A DNA stretch of 64,000 bases from Pannonibacter phragmitetus DSM 14782. Lineage in GTDB: Bacteria > Pseudomonadota > Alphaproteobacteria > Rhizobiales > Stappiaceae. Below are positions 31,688-42,897 of this stretch, one piece after another. Where the stretch lies: contig NZ_KB908217.1 of assembly GCF_000382365.1 (NCBI RefSeq), positions 186,001 through 250,000 of the forward strand, given 5' to 3'. The translations under genes were made by a program, and so were the position numbers. Under the pieces are notes generated by a model that did no database searches, was not told the DNA's origin, and was given only the letters and a program-made list of their open reading frames with translations. The stretch's first letter is position 1; every line of letters starts with the position of its first letter.

Positions 31688-32773
31688 ATGGATCTGGTCC
31701 GGATTTCACTTCTGAAATGTATAGACATGCTGCGCGAGGAAAATTTGGGCTCTTCATCCGGAGTGGCAGAGGTTGCCGGGCAGATCATTGAACCGCTTGT
31801 GCGGTACCTGGAACGCAATGGTCTTGCGATTGAAGAGGTGGCGCGCAAGGCTGGCGTCATGCTGCCGCCTGCCGATGGGCGCTATGATCGCTATCTCCCG
31901 ATGAATGATGTCGCCTGTCTTCTGCAACAGGCGGGCAAGTTGCTGGATGATCCGTTGATCGGCTTGAGATCGTCCGTCATGGAGCCCGTCGTCCCCACGC
32001 ATGCGCTTGTGCTCGCCTTGCCCTATGCGCCGACATTGCGCCGCCTCTTTGAGGTGCTTGGGGAGGCGCATGCCTCGATTGGTGACCTTGAGGCCTGTGA
32101 AGTCCGGGAGGTTCCTGGCCGGATTGAAGTGATCTGGCGCCATGTTCCCCGGGTGGTGCTGCGCGATCAGCTGAATGATTGCATCGCGATGCTGACGTGC
32201 ATGTTCCTGTCTCTGGCGGCTGGACCTGACTGCTTCAAGAATGTCGCTGTCCGTCTGGAGCGTGGCAAGCCAGAGGACACGCGGCTGCACCGGCAATGTT
32301 TCGGGCCAAATGTGCAATTCGACCAGAATCACTCTGCGATCAGCCTGCCTGTGGAACTGGCGGATAAACCGCTGCCTGGGTCATATCCGGTCCTCTTTGA
32401 TGCCCTGGTGGAACTGGCGATGCGGCGGCTGGCGGATCGTGGGCGCCTGTCAGGGATCACTGCGCTGGTCAGCGAGGAAATCGCCCGGCGTGTCGGAGAG
32501 AAAGACCTTTCTCTGGAAAGTGTTGCCCGTGCTGTTGGCGTCAGTGGCCGTGTGCTGCAGCGCCGGCTGAGTGAGCAGGGTGTGACCTTCCACGAACTGC
32601 ATGACGATGTTCGCCGTGGAATTGCGGCTGACCTGCTGCGCACGACGGGACTGCCTATTTCCGAGGTTTCGTTCCGTCTTGGTTTCTCGGCTGTGGGGAA
32701 TTTTACCCGCGCTGCCAAACGCTGGTTCGGCGTGACGCCAAGCGAATGGCGCAGGACTGAAGCGCGCCGCTGA
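31688..32773 (+). CDS. AraC-family transcriptional regulator
   Basis: 361-residue regulator. The N-terminal two-thirds match the arabinose-binding-like domain of OruR/ArgR-type AraC members (LVRYLERNGLAIEEVARKAGV ... PYAPTLRRLFEVLGEAH). The C-terminal pair of helix-turn-helices is clear (VARAVGVSGRVLQRRLSEQGVTFHELHDDVRR and PISEVSFRLGFSAVGNFTRAAKRWFGVTPSEWRR). ATG 31688 follows GGAATTTC; Met at 31727 is an alternative. Ligand and targets are unknown. Confidence 0.88.
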   Translation: MDLVRISLLKCIDMLREENLGSSSGVAEVAGQIIEPLVRYLERNGLAIEEVARKAGVMLPPADGRYDRYLPMNDVACLLQQAGKLLDDPLIGLRSSVMEPVVPTHALVLALPYAPTLRRLFEVLGEAHASIGDLEACEVREVPGRIEVIWRHVPRVVLRDQLNDCIAMLTCMFLSLAAGPDCFKNVAVRLERGKPEDTRLHRQCFGPNVQFDQNHSAISLPVELADKPLPGSYPVLFDALVELAMRRLADRGRLSGITALVSEEIARRVGEKDLSLESVARAVGVSGRVLQRRLSEQGVTFHELHDDVRRGIAADLLRTTGLPISEVSFRLGFSAVGNFTRAAKRWFGVTPSEWRRTEARR

Positions 32774-33613
32774 AGGCCGGAAGATGGGCGAGTGGGGGCC
32801 TCCTGCTGCCCCGGAGCCGCAGCATAAGCGTTACAGGTTTGCCTCGCCGGATTTGACAGGTGCGCCAAGGCGTGTGGCCGGTCAGGCAATGCGGGATGTT
32901 CCGCCACGAGCGTGTATGCCTCAGAGACAGATACACGCGCAATTTGTTCTGCCGTCAAACATTCAAGGTCAGGCAAGTAACGAATCGGCCGGGCTTTATT
33001 TTTCAGTTCACGCATTGCTGCGTGGTGGCTCGGAACTACTTTCCTGACGCTCTGGCTTCTGAAGCTTCTCGCATTCTGGTTGTGTGATCTTGAGCAAGAG
33101 CTGATCGCCTTCTGCAAGGTTTGATGGGCCTCTATCCGTAAGAATTAGATATTTATGTCAATGGGATTGTGGTTTGGCTGTATTGTTTCCGCTTTCAGAC
33201 TATTGCGTCTTTTGTTATGTATTCTTCATATCTATATATTGATAATTCGTAAATCGCGTTTATTTCTGAGTTGTGTCCTATGTATTATTTGTTATTAGGC
33301 TCGGATATGGCCATATATCTGTGTTTTCCGGTGTTTTATATTATTGATTTTTATGTCTCTTTGCGGAATTTAAGTGCTGGCTGATTGAAAAATGGCGTCA
33401 TATGAGAAGGAGTATACGTGAAATGGGTGGCATATTAGTGCCTGTGACGTAAATGAGCGTTGTGTTTGAAGTGTCTCTTACGGACTGGCTTCTGCACGGT
33501 GCGAAATGCGGAAAGTGCTCCAAAAGATCCGGGTTTCCAAGGTGGGAGGTGGCCGGGATCTGCTCTGGCGCATTCATTTGTCACGCCCTGTTCAACCACC
33601 AGGCTAGAAAACG
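32774..33613. other. Long intergenic region with an A+T-rich patch
   Basis: 840 bp with no credible gene. From about 33130 to 33440 the sequence is strikingly A+T-rich compared with the rest, with several TATAT-like stretches. It may be a silencer-bound region, a transferred remnant or a regulatory RNA locus; none can be shown. Confidence 0.4.
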
Positions 33614-34057
33614 ATGAACAGCTTAGCACCAAATATGGTCGTCATTCCGGATATCGCAGGTCCGGTCGTGGACGATGGCAGTGAGCCGAAACTCCTCGCG
33701 ATCTCCGAGATGTCGGAGAACTTCGGCGTGACGCTCCGGACCCTGCGTTTCTATGAGGAAAAGGGCCTCATCAATCCGGTGCGCAAAGGCGCGCGCCGCT
33801 TCTATTCCGCCCGTGACGTGGGCCGGATGCGCGTCATCCTCCAGGCCAAGAAGATCGGCCTGACCCTGACCGAAATCCGCCGCGTCCTGAAGCTTGTTGA
33901 AAGCAACACACCCCGCCGCAGCCAGCTGGAAGAGCTGCGCGGCATTTGCGCCGGCCAGCAGGACATGCTGCGTGAGCAGCACGCGCTGCTGCAGGAGCAG
34001 GTTGCGGAAGTGGATCACGTGATGCAGTCGCTCGACCGGCTGATCGCCGTGTCCTGA
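33614..34057 (+). CDS. MerR-family transcriptional regulator
   Basis: 147 residues. LLAISEMSENFGVTLRTLRFYEEKGLINPVRKGARRFYSARDVGRMRVILQAKKIGLTLTEIRRVLKLVE is a complete MerR winged helix, followed by a coiled coil (QLEELRGICAGQQDMLREQHALLQEQVAEVDHVMQSLDRLI). No metal-binding Cys cluster is present apart from a single Cys. Similar alphaproteobacterial MerR proteins lie near acyl-CoA dehydrogenase genes, but none is present here. Starts 33614 and 33635 are both possible. Confidence 0.87.
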   Translation: MNSLAPNMVVIPDIAGPVVDDGSEPKLLAISEMSENFGVTLRTLRFYEEKGLINPVRKGARRFYSARDVGRMRVILQAKKIGLTLTEIRRVLKLVESNTPRRSQLEELRGICAGQQDMLREQHALLQEQVAEVDHVMQSLDRLIAVS

Positions 34058-34098
34058 GCTGCGGTATTTCCGGATACGAAATGCCGGAGTTGAATGAC

Positions 34099-34138
34099 AA
34101 CAGGGCCCGGACGGCAAACCGGGCCCTGTTTCTTTTTT
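34099..34138 (+). terminator. Rho-independent terminator of the MerR gene
   Basis: Perfect 12-bp stem AACAGGGCCCGG/CCGGGCCCTGTT with an 8-nt loop and a following TCTTTTTT. Confidence 0.93.
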
Positions 34139-34175
34139 GAAAGAGTTCTGTGTGCCGTCGCGGGGCGCCGGATCA

Positions 34176-34212
34176 AAAAAACGCCCCGGAAGCGCTGCTT
34201 GCCGGGGCGTTT
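34176..34212 (-). terminator. Rho-independent terminator of carA
   Basis: Perfect 10-bp stem AACGCCCCGG/CCGGGGCGTT (34181-34190 with 34203-34212), followed on the minus strand by a run of seven T. It can also act in the other direction because of the TTTTC on the far side. Confidence 0.88.
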
Positions 34213-34235
34213 TCTTGATCTTCCGTGTGGGCCTG

Positions 34236-35429
34236 TCAGGCGTTTGCCTGCTTTGCCTCGCGCATCACCTCGGTGAAGCGCTGGAACAGGTAATGGCTGT
34301 CACGCGGGCCGGGTGAGGCTTCCGGGTGATACTGCACCGAGAACACGGGCTTGCCCTTGAGGCGGATGCCGCAGTTGGTGCCGTCGAACAGGGAGACGTG
34401 GGTCTCTTCAACGTTTTCCGGCAGGCTTTCCTTGTCCACGGCAAAGCCATGGTTCATCGAGGTGATTTCCACCTTGCCCGTGGTGTGGTCGAAGACCGGA
34501 TGGTTCGCGCCATGATGGCCCTGATGCATCTTCACGGTCTTGCCGCCGAGCGCCAGCGCCAGCATCTGGTGGCCAAGGCAGATGCCGAAGACCGGCAGCC
34601 CCTTGTTCACCAGCGCCTGAATGGTGGCGACGGAATAGGTGCCGGTGGCAGCAGGATCGCCGGGGCCGTTGGACAGGAACACCCCGTCCGGGCTCATGGC
34701 AAGGATTTCGTCTGCCGGAGTTTCGGCCGGAACAACAGTCACCTTGCAGCCGGCATCGGCCAGCAGCCGCAGGATGTTGCGCTTCACGCCGTAGTCGATG
34801 GCGACGACGTTGAATTCCTTGTCCTGCTGCTCGCCGTAGCCTTCGTCCCAGACCCAGGGGGTCTGCGTCCAGTTCTGGCTCTGGCCGCTGGTTACGTCCT
34901 TGGCAAGGTCCATGCCTTCGAGGCCCGGCCAGGCGGCGGCCTTGGCCTTCAGCGCATCGATGTCGAACTTGCCATCCGGATGATACGCGATCACCGCGTT
35001 CGGCACGCCCAGGTCACGGATGCGGGCGGTCAGGGCGCGGGTGTCGATGCCGCTGATGCCGATAATGCCGCGCGCCTTCAGCCAGTCGTCAAAGCGGCGG
35101 GCAGCTCGGTAGTTGGACGGGGAAGTGACATCGGCCTTCAGCACCGTGCCGCGCACACCGGAGGCGGACGCCATGTTCAGCGTCTCGATGTCGTCTTCGT
35201 TCGTGCCCACGTTGCCCACATGCGGGAAAGTGAAGGTCACGATCTGGCCGGCGTAGGAGGGGTCGGTCAGGATTTCCTGGTAGCCTGTGATGGCGGTGTT
35301 GAAGCAGACTTCTGCAACAGCCTCACCTTCGGCTCCAAGGCCCTGGCCCTCGATCACGGTGCCATCGGACAGCACCAGAAGTGCGGTGGCAGGCGGTATG
35401 GCCCACGCGTCTGCAGTCGCGGTCGTCAT
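34236..35429 (-). CDS. carA: Carbamoyl-phosphate synthase small subunit (glutaminase)
   Basis: 397-residue glutaminase subunit that supplies ammonia to CarB. The N-terminal domain contains FNTAITGYQEILTDPSYAGQIVTFTFPHVGN. The class I amidotransferase domain has LSNGPGDP, the nucleophile Cys in VFGICLGHQM, and the His/Glu pair in VQYHPEASPGPRDS. Start 35429 (MTTATADAWAIPP) gives the family length; the frame upstream is not conserved-looking. It is divergent from the YqeY-like gene and has its own terminator. Confidence 0.96.
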   Translation of the reverse strand: MTTATADAWAIPPATALLVLSDGTVIEGQGLGAEGEAVAEVCFNTAITGYQEILTDPSYAGQIVTFTFPHVGNVGTNEDDIETLNMASASGVRGTVLKADVTSPSNYRAARRFDDWLKARGIIGISGIDTRALTARIRDLGVPNAVIAYHPDGKFDIDALKAKAAAWPGLEGMDLAKDVTSGQSQNWTQTPWVWDEGYGEQQDKEFNVVAIDYGVKRNILRLLADAGCKVTVVPAETPADEILAMSPDGVFLSNGPGDPAATGTYSVATIQALVNKGLPVFGICLGHQMLALALGGKTVKMHQGHHGANHPVFDHTTGKVEITSMNHGFAVDKESLPENVEETHVSLFDGTNCGIRLKGKPVFSVQYHPEASPGPRDSHYLFQRFTEVMREAKQANA

Positions 35430-35682
35430 GTCTTGCAATCTCGGTGTTGTTGATGACATCATGGGCACCGAACGCCCGGATATGCCGAACCCGAGCCAGG
35501 CGCTAGCCCCGTGCTTCAAGCGCGGGAATGTAGGGGAAGCGCCCCGGCAGGTCAACATTGGTGTTCGGGAATAAAAAGGCCTTGAATCAAAGGCTTGTTC
35601 GCTTGGTACATTGCATGTGGGCAAATGGCCGGGTAAGAGGGCGTCTTTCAGCGGTCATATTCGTGGTTATTAGGGGCAAGAC

Positions 35683-36150
35683 ATGCGCGATGACATCAGT
35701 GCGTCCTTGAAGGATGCGCTTGAGGCCGGCGACAAGCGCCGCGCTGCCACACTGCGCCTCATCCTGACTGCCATCAAGGACCGTGAGGCCGCTGCCCGGG
35801 ACAGTGGCCGCGATGGAATCACCGACGAAGAGGTGCATCAGTTCCTCAAGCGCATGCTGGCGCAGCGCGAGGAATCCCGTCAGGCCTATGAAGAGGCCGG
35901 ACAGGTGGACTTGGCGGTTCAGGAAGAGGAAGAAAGCCAGATCATCCGCGAGTTTCTGCCCCGGCAGATGGGCGAGGATGAAATGCGCCGCATCTGCGCC
36001 GAGACCATCGCCGATATCGAGGCGCAGGGCCTGCGTGACATCGGCCGCTGCATGAACTCCCTCAAGGAGCGCTATCCGGGCCAGATGGACTTCGTGCAGG
36101 CCTCCTGCCTTGTGAAGGACCTGCTGCGCACCCGGCCCGGGGATAGCTGA
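35683..36150 (+). CDS. GatB/YqeY domain protein
   Basis: 155-residue YqeY-type protein: MRDDISASLKDALEAGDKRRAATLRLILTAIKDREAAARD at the start, the helical hairpin ITDEEVHQFLKRMLAQREESRQAYEEAGQVDLAVQEEEE, and the C-terminal RQMGEDEMRRICAETIADIEAQGLRDIGRCMNSLKERYPGQMDF resembling the tRNA-binding tail of GatB. Function uncertain; its place upstream of dnaG is widely conserved. Confidence 0.93.
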   Translation: MRDDISASLKDALEAGDKRRAATLRLILTAIKDREAAARDSGRDGITDEEVHQFLKRMLAQREESRQAYEEAGQVDLAVQEEEESQIIREFLPRQMGEDEMRRICAETIADIEAQGLRDIGRCMNSLKERYPGQMDFVQASCLVKDLLRTRPGDS

Positions 36151-36355
36151 AGGGCGCAGGGCCGGACTCCCGGGTTCCTGCCTGGTAAAGACGGCCCGGC
36201 CGGCCCGGTTTGCGGGGAGGCCCTTGCAGGCGGCGTCCTCGCACTCTAAGTCACTGCTTCCCTCACAGGGGCGCTCAAGGCTAATGTAATCCACTTGCCG
36301 CCATGGCCGGATGCCTCCGGCCCTGCGGGCCATTCCCGGCTTCCGGACAGGTTTC

Positions 36356-38383
36356 ATGCGTTTCGACAACCGGCTACTGGACGAGATCAAGGCACGGCTG
36401 AGCCTTTCGGACATCGTGGGCCGGCGCGTGAGCTGGGACCGGCGCAAGACGCAGCCGGGACGGGGGGACTTCTGGGCCTGCTGCCCCTTCCATCAGGAAA
36501 AATCCCCGAGCTTCCACGTGGATGACCGGCGCGGGCGCTACAAGTGCTTCGGCTGCGGTGCATCCGGCGATCATTTCCGCTTTCTGACGGATACCGAGGG
36601 TCTGAGCTTTCCCGAAGCGGTGGAGCGGCTGGCGGAGCAGGCCGGCGTTGCGCTTCCCGTGGCGGACCCGAAGATTGCCCGGCAGGAGCGCAAGAAGGCC
36701 GGTCTTGCGGAGGTCTGCGAGATGGCGGCGCAATTCTTCCAGATGGAGTTCGGCGGCCCGCGCGGCCAGACGGCCCGCGCCTATGTGCAGCGCCGCCAGC
36801 TGAGTGCCGAGACCCTGAACGAGTTCCGCTTCGGCTTTGCGCCCGACACACGCGACAGCCTGAAACGCTTTCTGGCGGACAAGGGCGTCGAGGAGCCGGT
36901 GATGGTGGAGGCCGGTCTGGTGATCAAGCCGGACGATGGCCGCCCCTCCTATGACCGGTTCCGCGGGCGGCTGATGATCCCCATTCACGACGAGCGCGGC
37001 CGGGTCGTTGCTTTCGGCGGGCGCACGCTGGATCCTGACGGTCAGCCGAAGTATCTCAATTCGCCCGAGACGCCGCTCTTCCACAAGGGCGTCATGCTGT
37101 TCAACGCCCACCGGGCACGCGAGTCTGCGTTCAAAAGCGGGCAGGCTTTCGTGGTGGAAGGTTATCTCGATGCCATCGCCCTGTGGCAGGCGGGCCTGCG
37201 CCATGTGGTGGCGACGCTTGGCACGGCTTTCACCGAAGATCAGGTGCTGCGGCTGTGGAAGCTGGCGGCAGAGCCTGTCGTGTGTTTCGACGGCGATGCA
37301 GCGGGTATTTCTGCGGCGCACCGGGCGATTGACCGCATTCTGCCGGTGCTGCGCAGCGGCCATTCCTTCCAGTTCTGCTTCCTGCCGGACGGGCAGGACC
37401 CGGATGACCTGATCAAGGCACGCGGGATCGCCGGGTTCCATGAGGAGGCCGCCAAGGCGCAGCCCTTGTTCGAGGCCGTATGGGACCGGGAGATCAGCGC
37501 CGCCAATCTGGATACGCCCGAGCGCAAGGCTGCGCTGGAAAAGCGCTTCGAGGATCTGATCGGTAGCATTGCCGACGAGCGGGTGCGCAAGCGCTATCAG
37601 CTGGATTTCCGCCTGCGCCTGTCGAACCTCTTCTACGAGCATTCGCGGCGCCAGCGCAGCGCTGCGCAGGGGCAGGGCCAAAGACAGGGCTGGGGGCAGG
37701 GCGGAGAACGCGGGCGCGGGCGGCCGGGAGATGCGGCAGTTGCCTTGCAGCTTCTGACGCGCGGGCCGGGCGGTGAGGCCATCACGGCGCCGCAGGGGCC
37801 ATTGTTCGGCACCGAGCGGCTGGTCTGCGGCATGTGCGTCAAGTTTCCCGATCTGCTCGACAAGCACATCGAACGGGTGGCGAGCCTTCCCTTTGCCGAT
37901 CCGCTGCATGCGGGCTTCCGCAATGCGCTCTGCCGCGTGGCGCGGGACTTCAACAGCCTGACGGCAGCGCAGCTGGCCGAAGGCGTCGATGACAGCTTCT
38001 ACAAGATCCTGCATGAGGTGATGACGGCAGATGAAGGCGCGGCGCAGAAGCATGGCGACTTTTCGGGCCTGTTCCAGCGCTTTCCCCTGCTGAAGGTGAC
38101 GCCGCCGGAGGACTTCATCGAAGCGGCGTTCCTGCATTTCCTCGACCAGATCGAGCTGATGGCGCTGGAGCAGGAACTGAAGCAGGAACTGGCGGCTGCC
38201 GAACACGCCTTTGACGAACTGGCCTGGAACCGCATCCGCGGCCTGACGCAGGATCTTTCCCGGCGGCGCGAGGAATGCGCCCGCGAGGAGGGCGAACTGG
38301 CTGAACGGGCAAAAAAACTGCGCCATGCGGGCCCGGCGATGGTGCCTGGCCATGGCAATCAGGCGGCCTCATCCCCACATTAA
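36356..38383 (+). CDS. dnaG: DNA primase
   Basis: 675-residue primase that makes RNA primers at the replication fork. The N-terminal zinc-binding domain has CPFHxEKxPSFHV followed by KCFGCG (C-x2-H-x17-C-x2-C type). The TOPRIM core has FVVEGYLDAIALWQAG and the acidic CFDGDAAG. The linker is Gln/Gly/Arg-rich, and the C-terminal helicase-binding domain is the last 180 residues. Start 36356 (MRFDNRLLDEIKAR) follows GGACAGG; upstream residues are not family-like. It is followed by rpoD in the same direction, but 470 bp apart. Confidence 0.96.
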   Translation: MRFDNRLLDEIKARLSLSDIVGRRVSWDRRKTQPGRGDFWACCPFHQEKSPSFHVDDRRGRYKCFGCGASGDHFRFLTDTEGLSFPEAVERLAEQAGVALPVADPKIARQERKKAGLAEVCEMAAQFFQMEFGGPRGQTARAYVQRRQLSAETLNEFRFGFAPDTRDSLKRFLADKGVEEPVMVEAGLVIKPDDGRPSYDRFRGRLMIPIHDERGRVVAFGGRTLDPDGQPKYLNSPETPLFHKGVMLFNAHRARESAFKSGQAFVVEGYLDAIALWQAGLRHVVATLGTAFTEDQVLRLWKLAAEPVVCFDGDAAGISAAHRAIDRILPVLRSGHSFQFCFLPDGQDPDDLIKARGIAGFHEEAAKAQPLFEAVWDREISAANLDTPERKAALEKRFEDLIGSIADERVRKRYQLDFRLRLSNLFYEHSRRQRSAAQGQGQRQGWGQGGERGRGRPGDAAVALQLLTRGPGGEAITAPQGPLFGTERLVCGMCVKFPDLLDKHIERVASLPFADPLHAGFRNALCRVARDFNSLTAAQLAEGVDDSFYKILHEVMTADEGAAQKHGDFSGLFQRFPLLKVTPPEDFIEAAFLHFLDQIELMALEQELKQELAAAEHAFDELAWNRIRGLTQDLSRRREECAREEGELAERAKKLRHAGPAMVPGHGNQAASSPH

Positions 38384-38467
38384 CCGGGAGGCAAGCCCTC
38401 GGGATGGGCTGGTGAACCCGGCAAAGGACCGCATTCACCGCCCAGACTGCGTTCTGACTGTGGCTAT

Positions 38468-38510
38468 TTCGCGAATCACATTGACGATTCGCGAATCACA
38501 CTTGCGAATC
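38468..38510. promoter_or_regulatory. Phased cluster of CcrM (GANTC) methylation sites
   Basis: TTCGCGAATCACA occurs at 38468-38480 and again at 38488-38500, exactly 20 bp apart, followed by TTGCGAATC (38502-38510). Four GANTC sites lie within 38 bp (38473, 38486, 38493, 38506), two of them inside the perfect palindrome GATTCGCGAATC (38486-38497); a fifth is at 38731. CcrM methylates GANTC in alphaproteobacteria and couples promoters to replication. Confidence 0.65.
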
Positions 38511-38695
38511 GGTGGCGTCGAGCTAAATAGGGGAATTCAGGCAGCCCACAGCGTTCATGATGGCAAGTGCCACGAGCGGAACATTCAGTCGCGCTGCATA
38601 TCCTGAGGAATTGTCTGCCGGTCTGGCTTTTGCCGGAGCGGCGTGGCGTCACTTGTCCGGTTTCCACTCTGCGGCTGCAGGGCTTTCCGGTACGG

Positions 38696-38710
38696 TTAAG
38701 TAGGACTTAA
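38696..38710 (+). promoter_or_regulatory. Full CtrA box upstream of rpoD
   Basis: TTAA (38696-38699), seven bases, TTAA (38707-38710): complete CtrA consensus, 144 bp before the rpoD start codon. Together with the GANTC cluster it suggests cell-cycle control of the rpoD promoter. The rest of the 38384-38853 gap holds no gene that I can support. Confidence 0.6.
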
Positions 38711-38853
38711 GGGACACCGATTTAAAAGCCGAATCATCGCAAGGTCTTCGAGAGCTGCGCGTTCCCCGCGCGCCGGAAGGCAGTCTGATGGTTCGGATGT
38801 GGGCGAACAGCCGGGCACGGCGCCGCAGACATGCGGCGGTTCTGGAGCAGAAT

Positions 38854-40863
<2,010 letters not shown>

Positions 40864-40893
40864 GGAAACGGCGAGGCAAGACCGTTACAAAAG

Positions 40894-40926
40894 GCCGGAG
40901 CGGCAACGCTCCGGCTTCATTTTTTC
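40894..40926 (+). terminator. Rho-independent terminator of rpoD
   Basis: GCCGGAGCG-GCAA-CGCTCCGGC stem-loop followed by TTCATTTTTTC, 30 bp after the stop codon. Confidence 0.92.
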
Positions 40927-40962
40927 ATATCTCATCTTCTCTACCCACTATCTCCCATCACC

Positions 40963-41366
40963 ATCGTCATTCCGGCCAAGCGCAGCGCGAGCCGGGACCG
41001 GTGAGCCGGGGTGTCTGTTGCTTGCTCTTCGAAAAACCGGTCAGGGGGCACGGATTGTGCGCTGTTGAAAACCTGAGCCGGCAGGCCGTGGCTCGCCTGT
41101 CCCGGATCTCCGCTCCGCTCTCGTCCGGGACGACGATGGAGAGGCAGAGGCAGAGGAGCCGCTGCATTTGCCGTGGCAGTTGCTGCATGCAAGCATCCCC
41201 ACCGCGCGGTCCCGGCCTCCGTGCCGGGACCTGTAAGGGATTTTCTGCCTTGGTGCTTTGGGCGTTTTGCGACGCTCTGGAAGTTCGGCTGGCAGAAGAG
41301 GCTAAACGCCCCGCGTCCATAACAGGTCCCGGCCCAGATCCGGATATGGGGGCCGGGACGGCGCGA
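40963..41366. repeat. Cluster of REP-like palindromes
   Basis: Two typical units face each other: 41200-41234 (CGGTCCCGGCCTCCGTGCCG with GGACCTGT) and 41322-41366 (ACAGGTCCCGGC ... GCCGGGACGGCGCG). Two further, different palindromes occur near 40963-41005 (TTCCGGCC ... GAGCCGGGACC) and 41098-41138 (GTCCCGGATC ... GTCCGGGAC). The 624-bp gap between rpoD and the DUF930 gene contains only these. Confidence 0.7.
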
Positions 41367-41487
41367 GGGGTTGGTTTTGTTCGTATCCTTATCCTGATGC
41401 GGACACCCACTTCTTCTTCCCAAAAAGATGATCCATCCCCGCACGCCATGCCTCCCTTTTGCCTGCGGGAGCGGGTAGGAAGGGGGC

Positions 41488-42867
41488 ATGGAGCAAGAGG
41501 TCAGGGCAGACAAGCTCGCGGCAGACAAGGTCAGGGCCGGCAGAGGCACGGAGCGCAGGGCGGGCGGGCGTGAGGACCGGGATGGTCCGGCGCTGGCGCT
41601 GATGCTGTCGCTTGCCCTGCACGGGCTGCTGGCGCTGGTGCTTTTCACCAATGTCAGCGAGCCGTTTCCGGACATGACGCCTGAGCCCGAGGTGGTGGAG
41701 GTGGCGCTGGTGCCCCCGCCGCAGGAGGAGGTGCAGCCCGAGCCGGAAGCAACGCCAGAGCCCGAACCTGAGGCAGCGCCCGAACCAGAGGCAGCTCCGG
41801 AGCCTGAGCCCGCCCCTGAGCCGGAAGCGGTTGAGCCCGAGCCTGAACCGGAACCTGAAGCCGTGCCGGAGCCTGCGCCGGAAGAGGCCGCTGAAGAGGC
41901 CCCTGAGCCTGCCTCTGAAGCAGAGCAGGCGCAGCCCGAACCCGAACCGGAGCCTGAACAGCCGCAGGTGGCCGGGGCGCCTTTGCCCGTGGTGCCGCAG
42001 CAGCCCTATCCGGTCTTGCAGCCGGTGACGGAGTTCGGAGAGGAGGATACCGGCCCCGAAGTGTCGCTGGATGGTTCTGCTGCCGAGGCGCCCGAAACCG
42101 AGCCGGAGAGGCAGGGTGAGGCTGAGCCGCAGGACGTGCCAGAGTCTGGGCCAGAGTCTGGGCCAGAGTCCGGGCCTGAGGCTGAAAACCAGAGGACCGA
42201 AGAAGCCACGGAAGAGGCAGAGGCGGCGCCGGAAGCAGAGACTCAGGCGGCAGAGGCTGATGCGCTGGCAGAGCTGGCCGTGCTGGCGGAAGCCGCGGCC
42301 GATGAAGCGGGGCTGGAGCCAGGCCCTGCCGTGGAGGCGCCGGTGGCTGCCGATGGGGAACTGGCTTCCCCTGCGCCAGGTGAGGCAGAAGCTGCACCGG
42401 AGGATTTCGGCACCGTTGGCCCGATCGTGGCGCTTGCCGCGCCCCAGCCCAAGCCGCCCGTTGGGGCAGGCAGGGGCGCGGGGCAGGTGGTGGCGGGCGG
42501 TGTGCCGCTCAACATGGCGCGCCAGCTTTTTTCGACGCGCAGCAATGGCGGTGTCCGGGCCCAGACGGCCATGCGCGGCATGCCGCGGGAGGAGCGGGCG
42601 GATGTGCTGTGCATGACCGAATTGCGCGCCCAGCTGCTGTTTTCCAATCCGCCGCGGGTGCCGGAGCTGCTGCCGTCGTTCCGGCTGGCCACGGGCACTG
42701 TGCTGCAGACCCCGCAGACGGCCTTCCGCGAGCGCGGGCAGTGGTACAATCTCGCCCTGCGCTGCGAGCTGGATGCCGGCATCACGCGGGTCGTCAGCTT
42801 TGCCTTTGAGGTGGGCGGCCCGGTTCCGCGCGCCGACTGGGCCAAGCGCCGCCTGCCGGTCAATTGA
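41488..42867 (+). CDS. TonB-like Pro/Glu-rich membrane-anchored protein with DUF930 domain
   Basis: 459 residues. A basic N-terminus and one membrane anchor ([18 protein letters not shown]) are followed by about 230 residues of Pro-Glu-Ala repeats of the type found in TonB, which span the periplasm. The final 130 residues form the DUF930 domain ([15 protein letters not shown] ... [33 protein letters not shown] ... [25 protein letters not shown]), with two Cys. Function unknown; the layout suggests an inner-membrane protein reaching across the periplasm. Confidence 0.83.
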   Translation: MEQEVRADKLAADKVRAGRGTERRAGGREDRDGPALALMLSLALHGLLALVLFTNVSEPFPDMTPEPEVVEVALVPPPQEEVQPEPEATPEPEPEAAPEPEAAPEPEPAPEPEAVEPEPEPEPEAVPEPAPEEAAEEAPEPASEAEQAQPEPEPEPEQPQVAGAPLPVVPQQPYPVLQPVTEFGEEDTGPEVSLDGSAAEAPETEPERQGEAEPQDVPESGPESGPESGPEAENQRTEEATEEAEAAPEAETQAAEADALAELAVLAEAAADEAGLEPGPAVEAPVAADGELASPAPGEAEAAPEDFGTVGPIVALAAPQPKPPVGAGRGAGQVVAGGVPLNMARQLFSTRSNGGVRAQTAMRGMPREERADVLCMTELRAQLLFSNPPRVPELLPSFRLATGTVLQTPQTAFRERGQWYNLALRCELDAGITRVVSFAFEVGGPVPRADWAKRRLPVN

Positions 42868-42897
42868 GGCGGGGAAACTGAGGCGGGGCGTGTCCGT

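Noticed and set aside
36374-38353. Long minus-strand frame opposite dnaG
   Set aside because: Shadow frame; dnaG motifs on the plus strand are complete. The same holds for long antisense frames opposite rpoD, the EF-G-like gene, carA and trxB.
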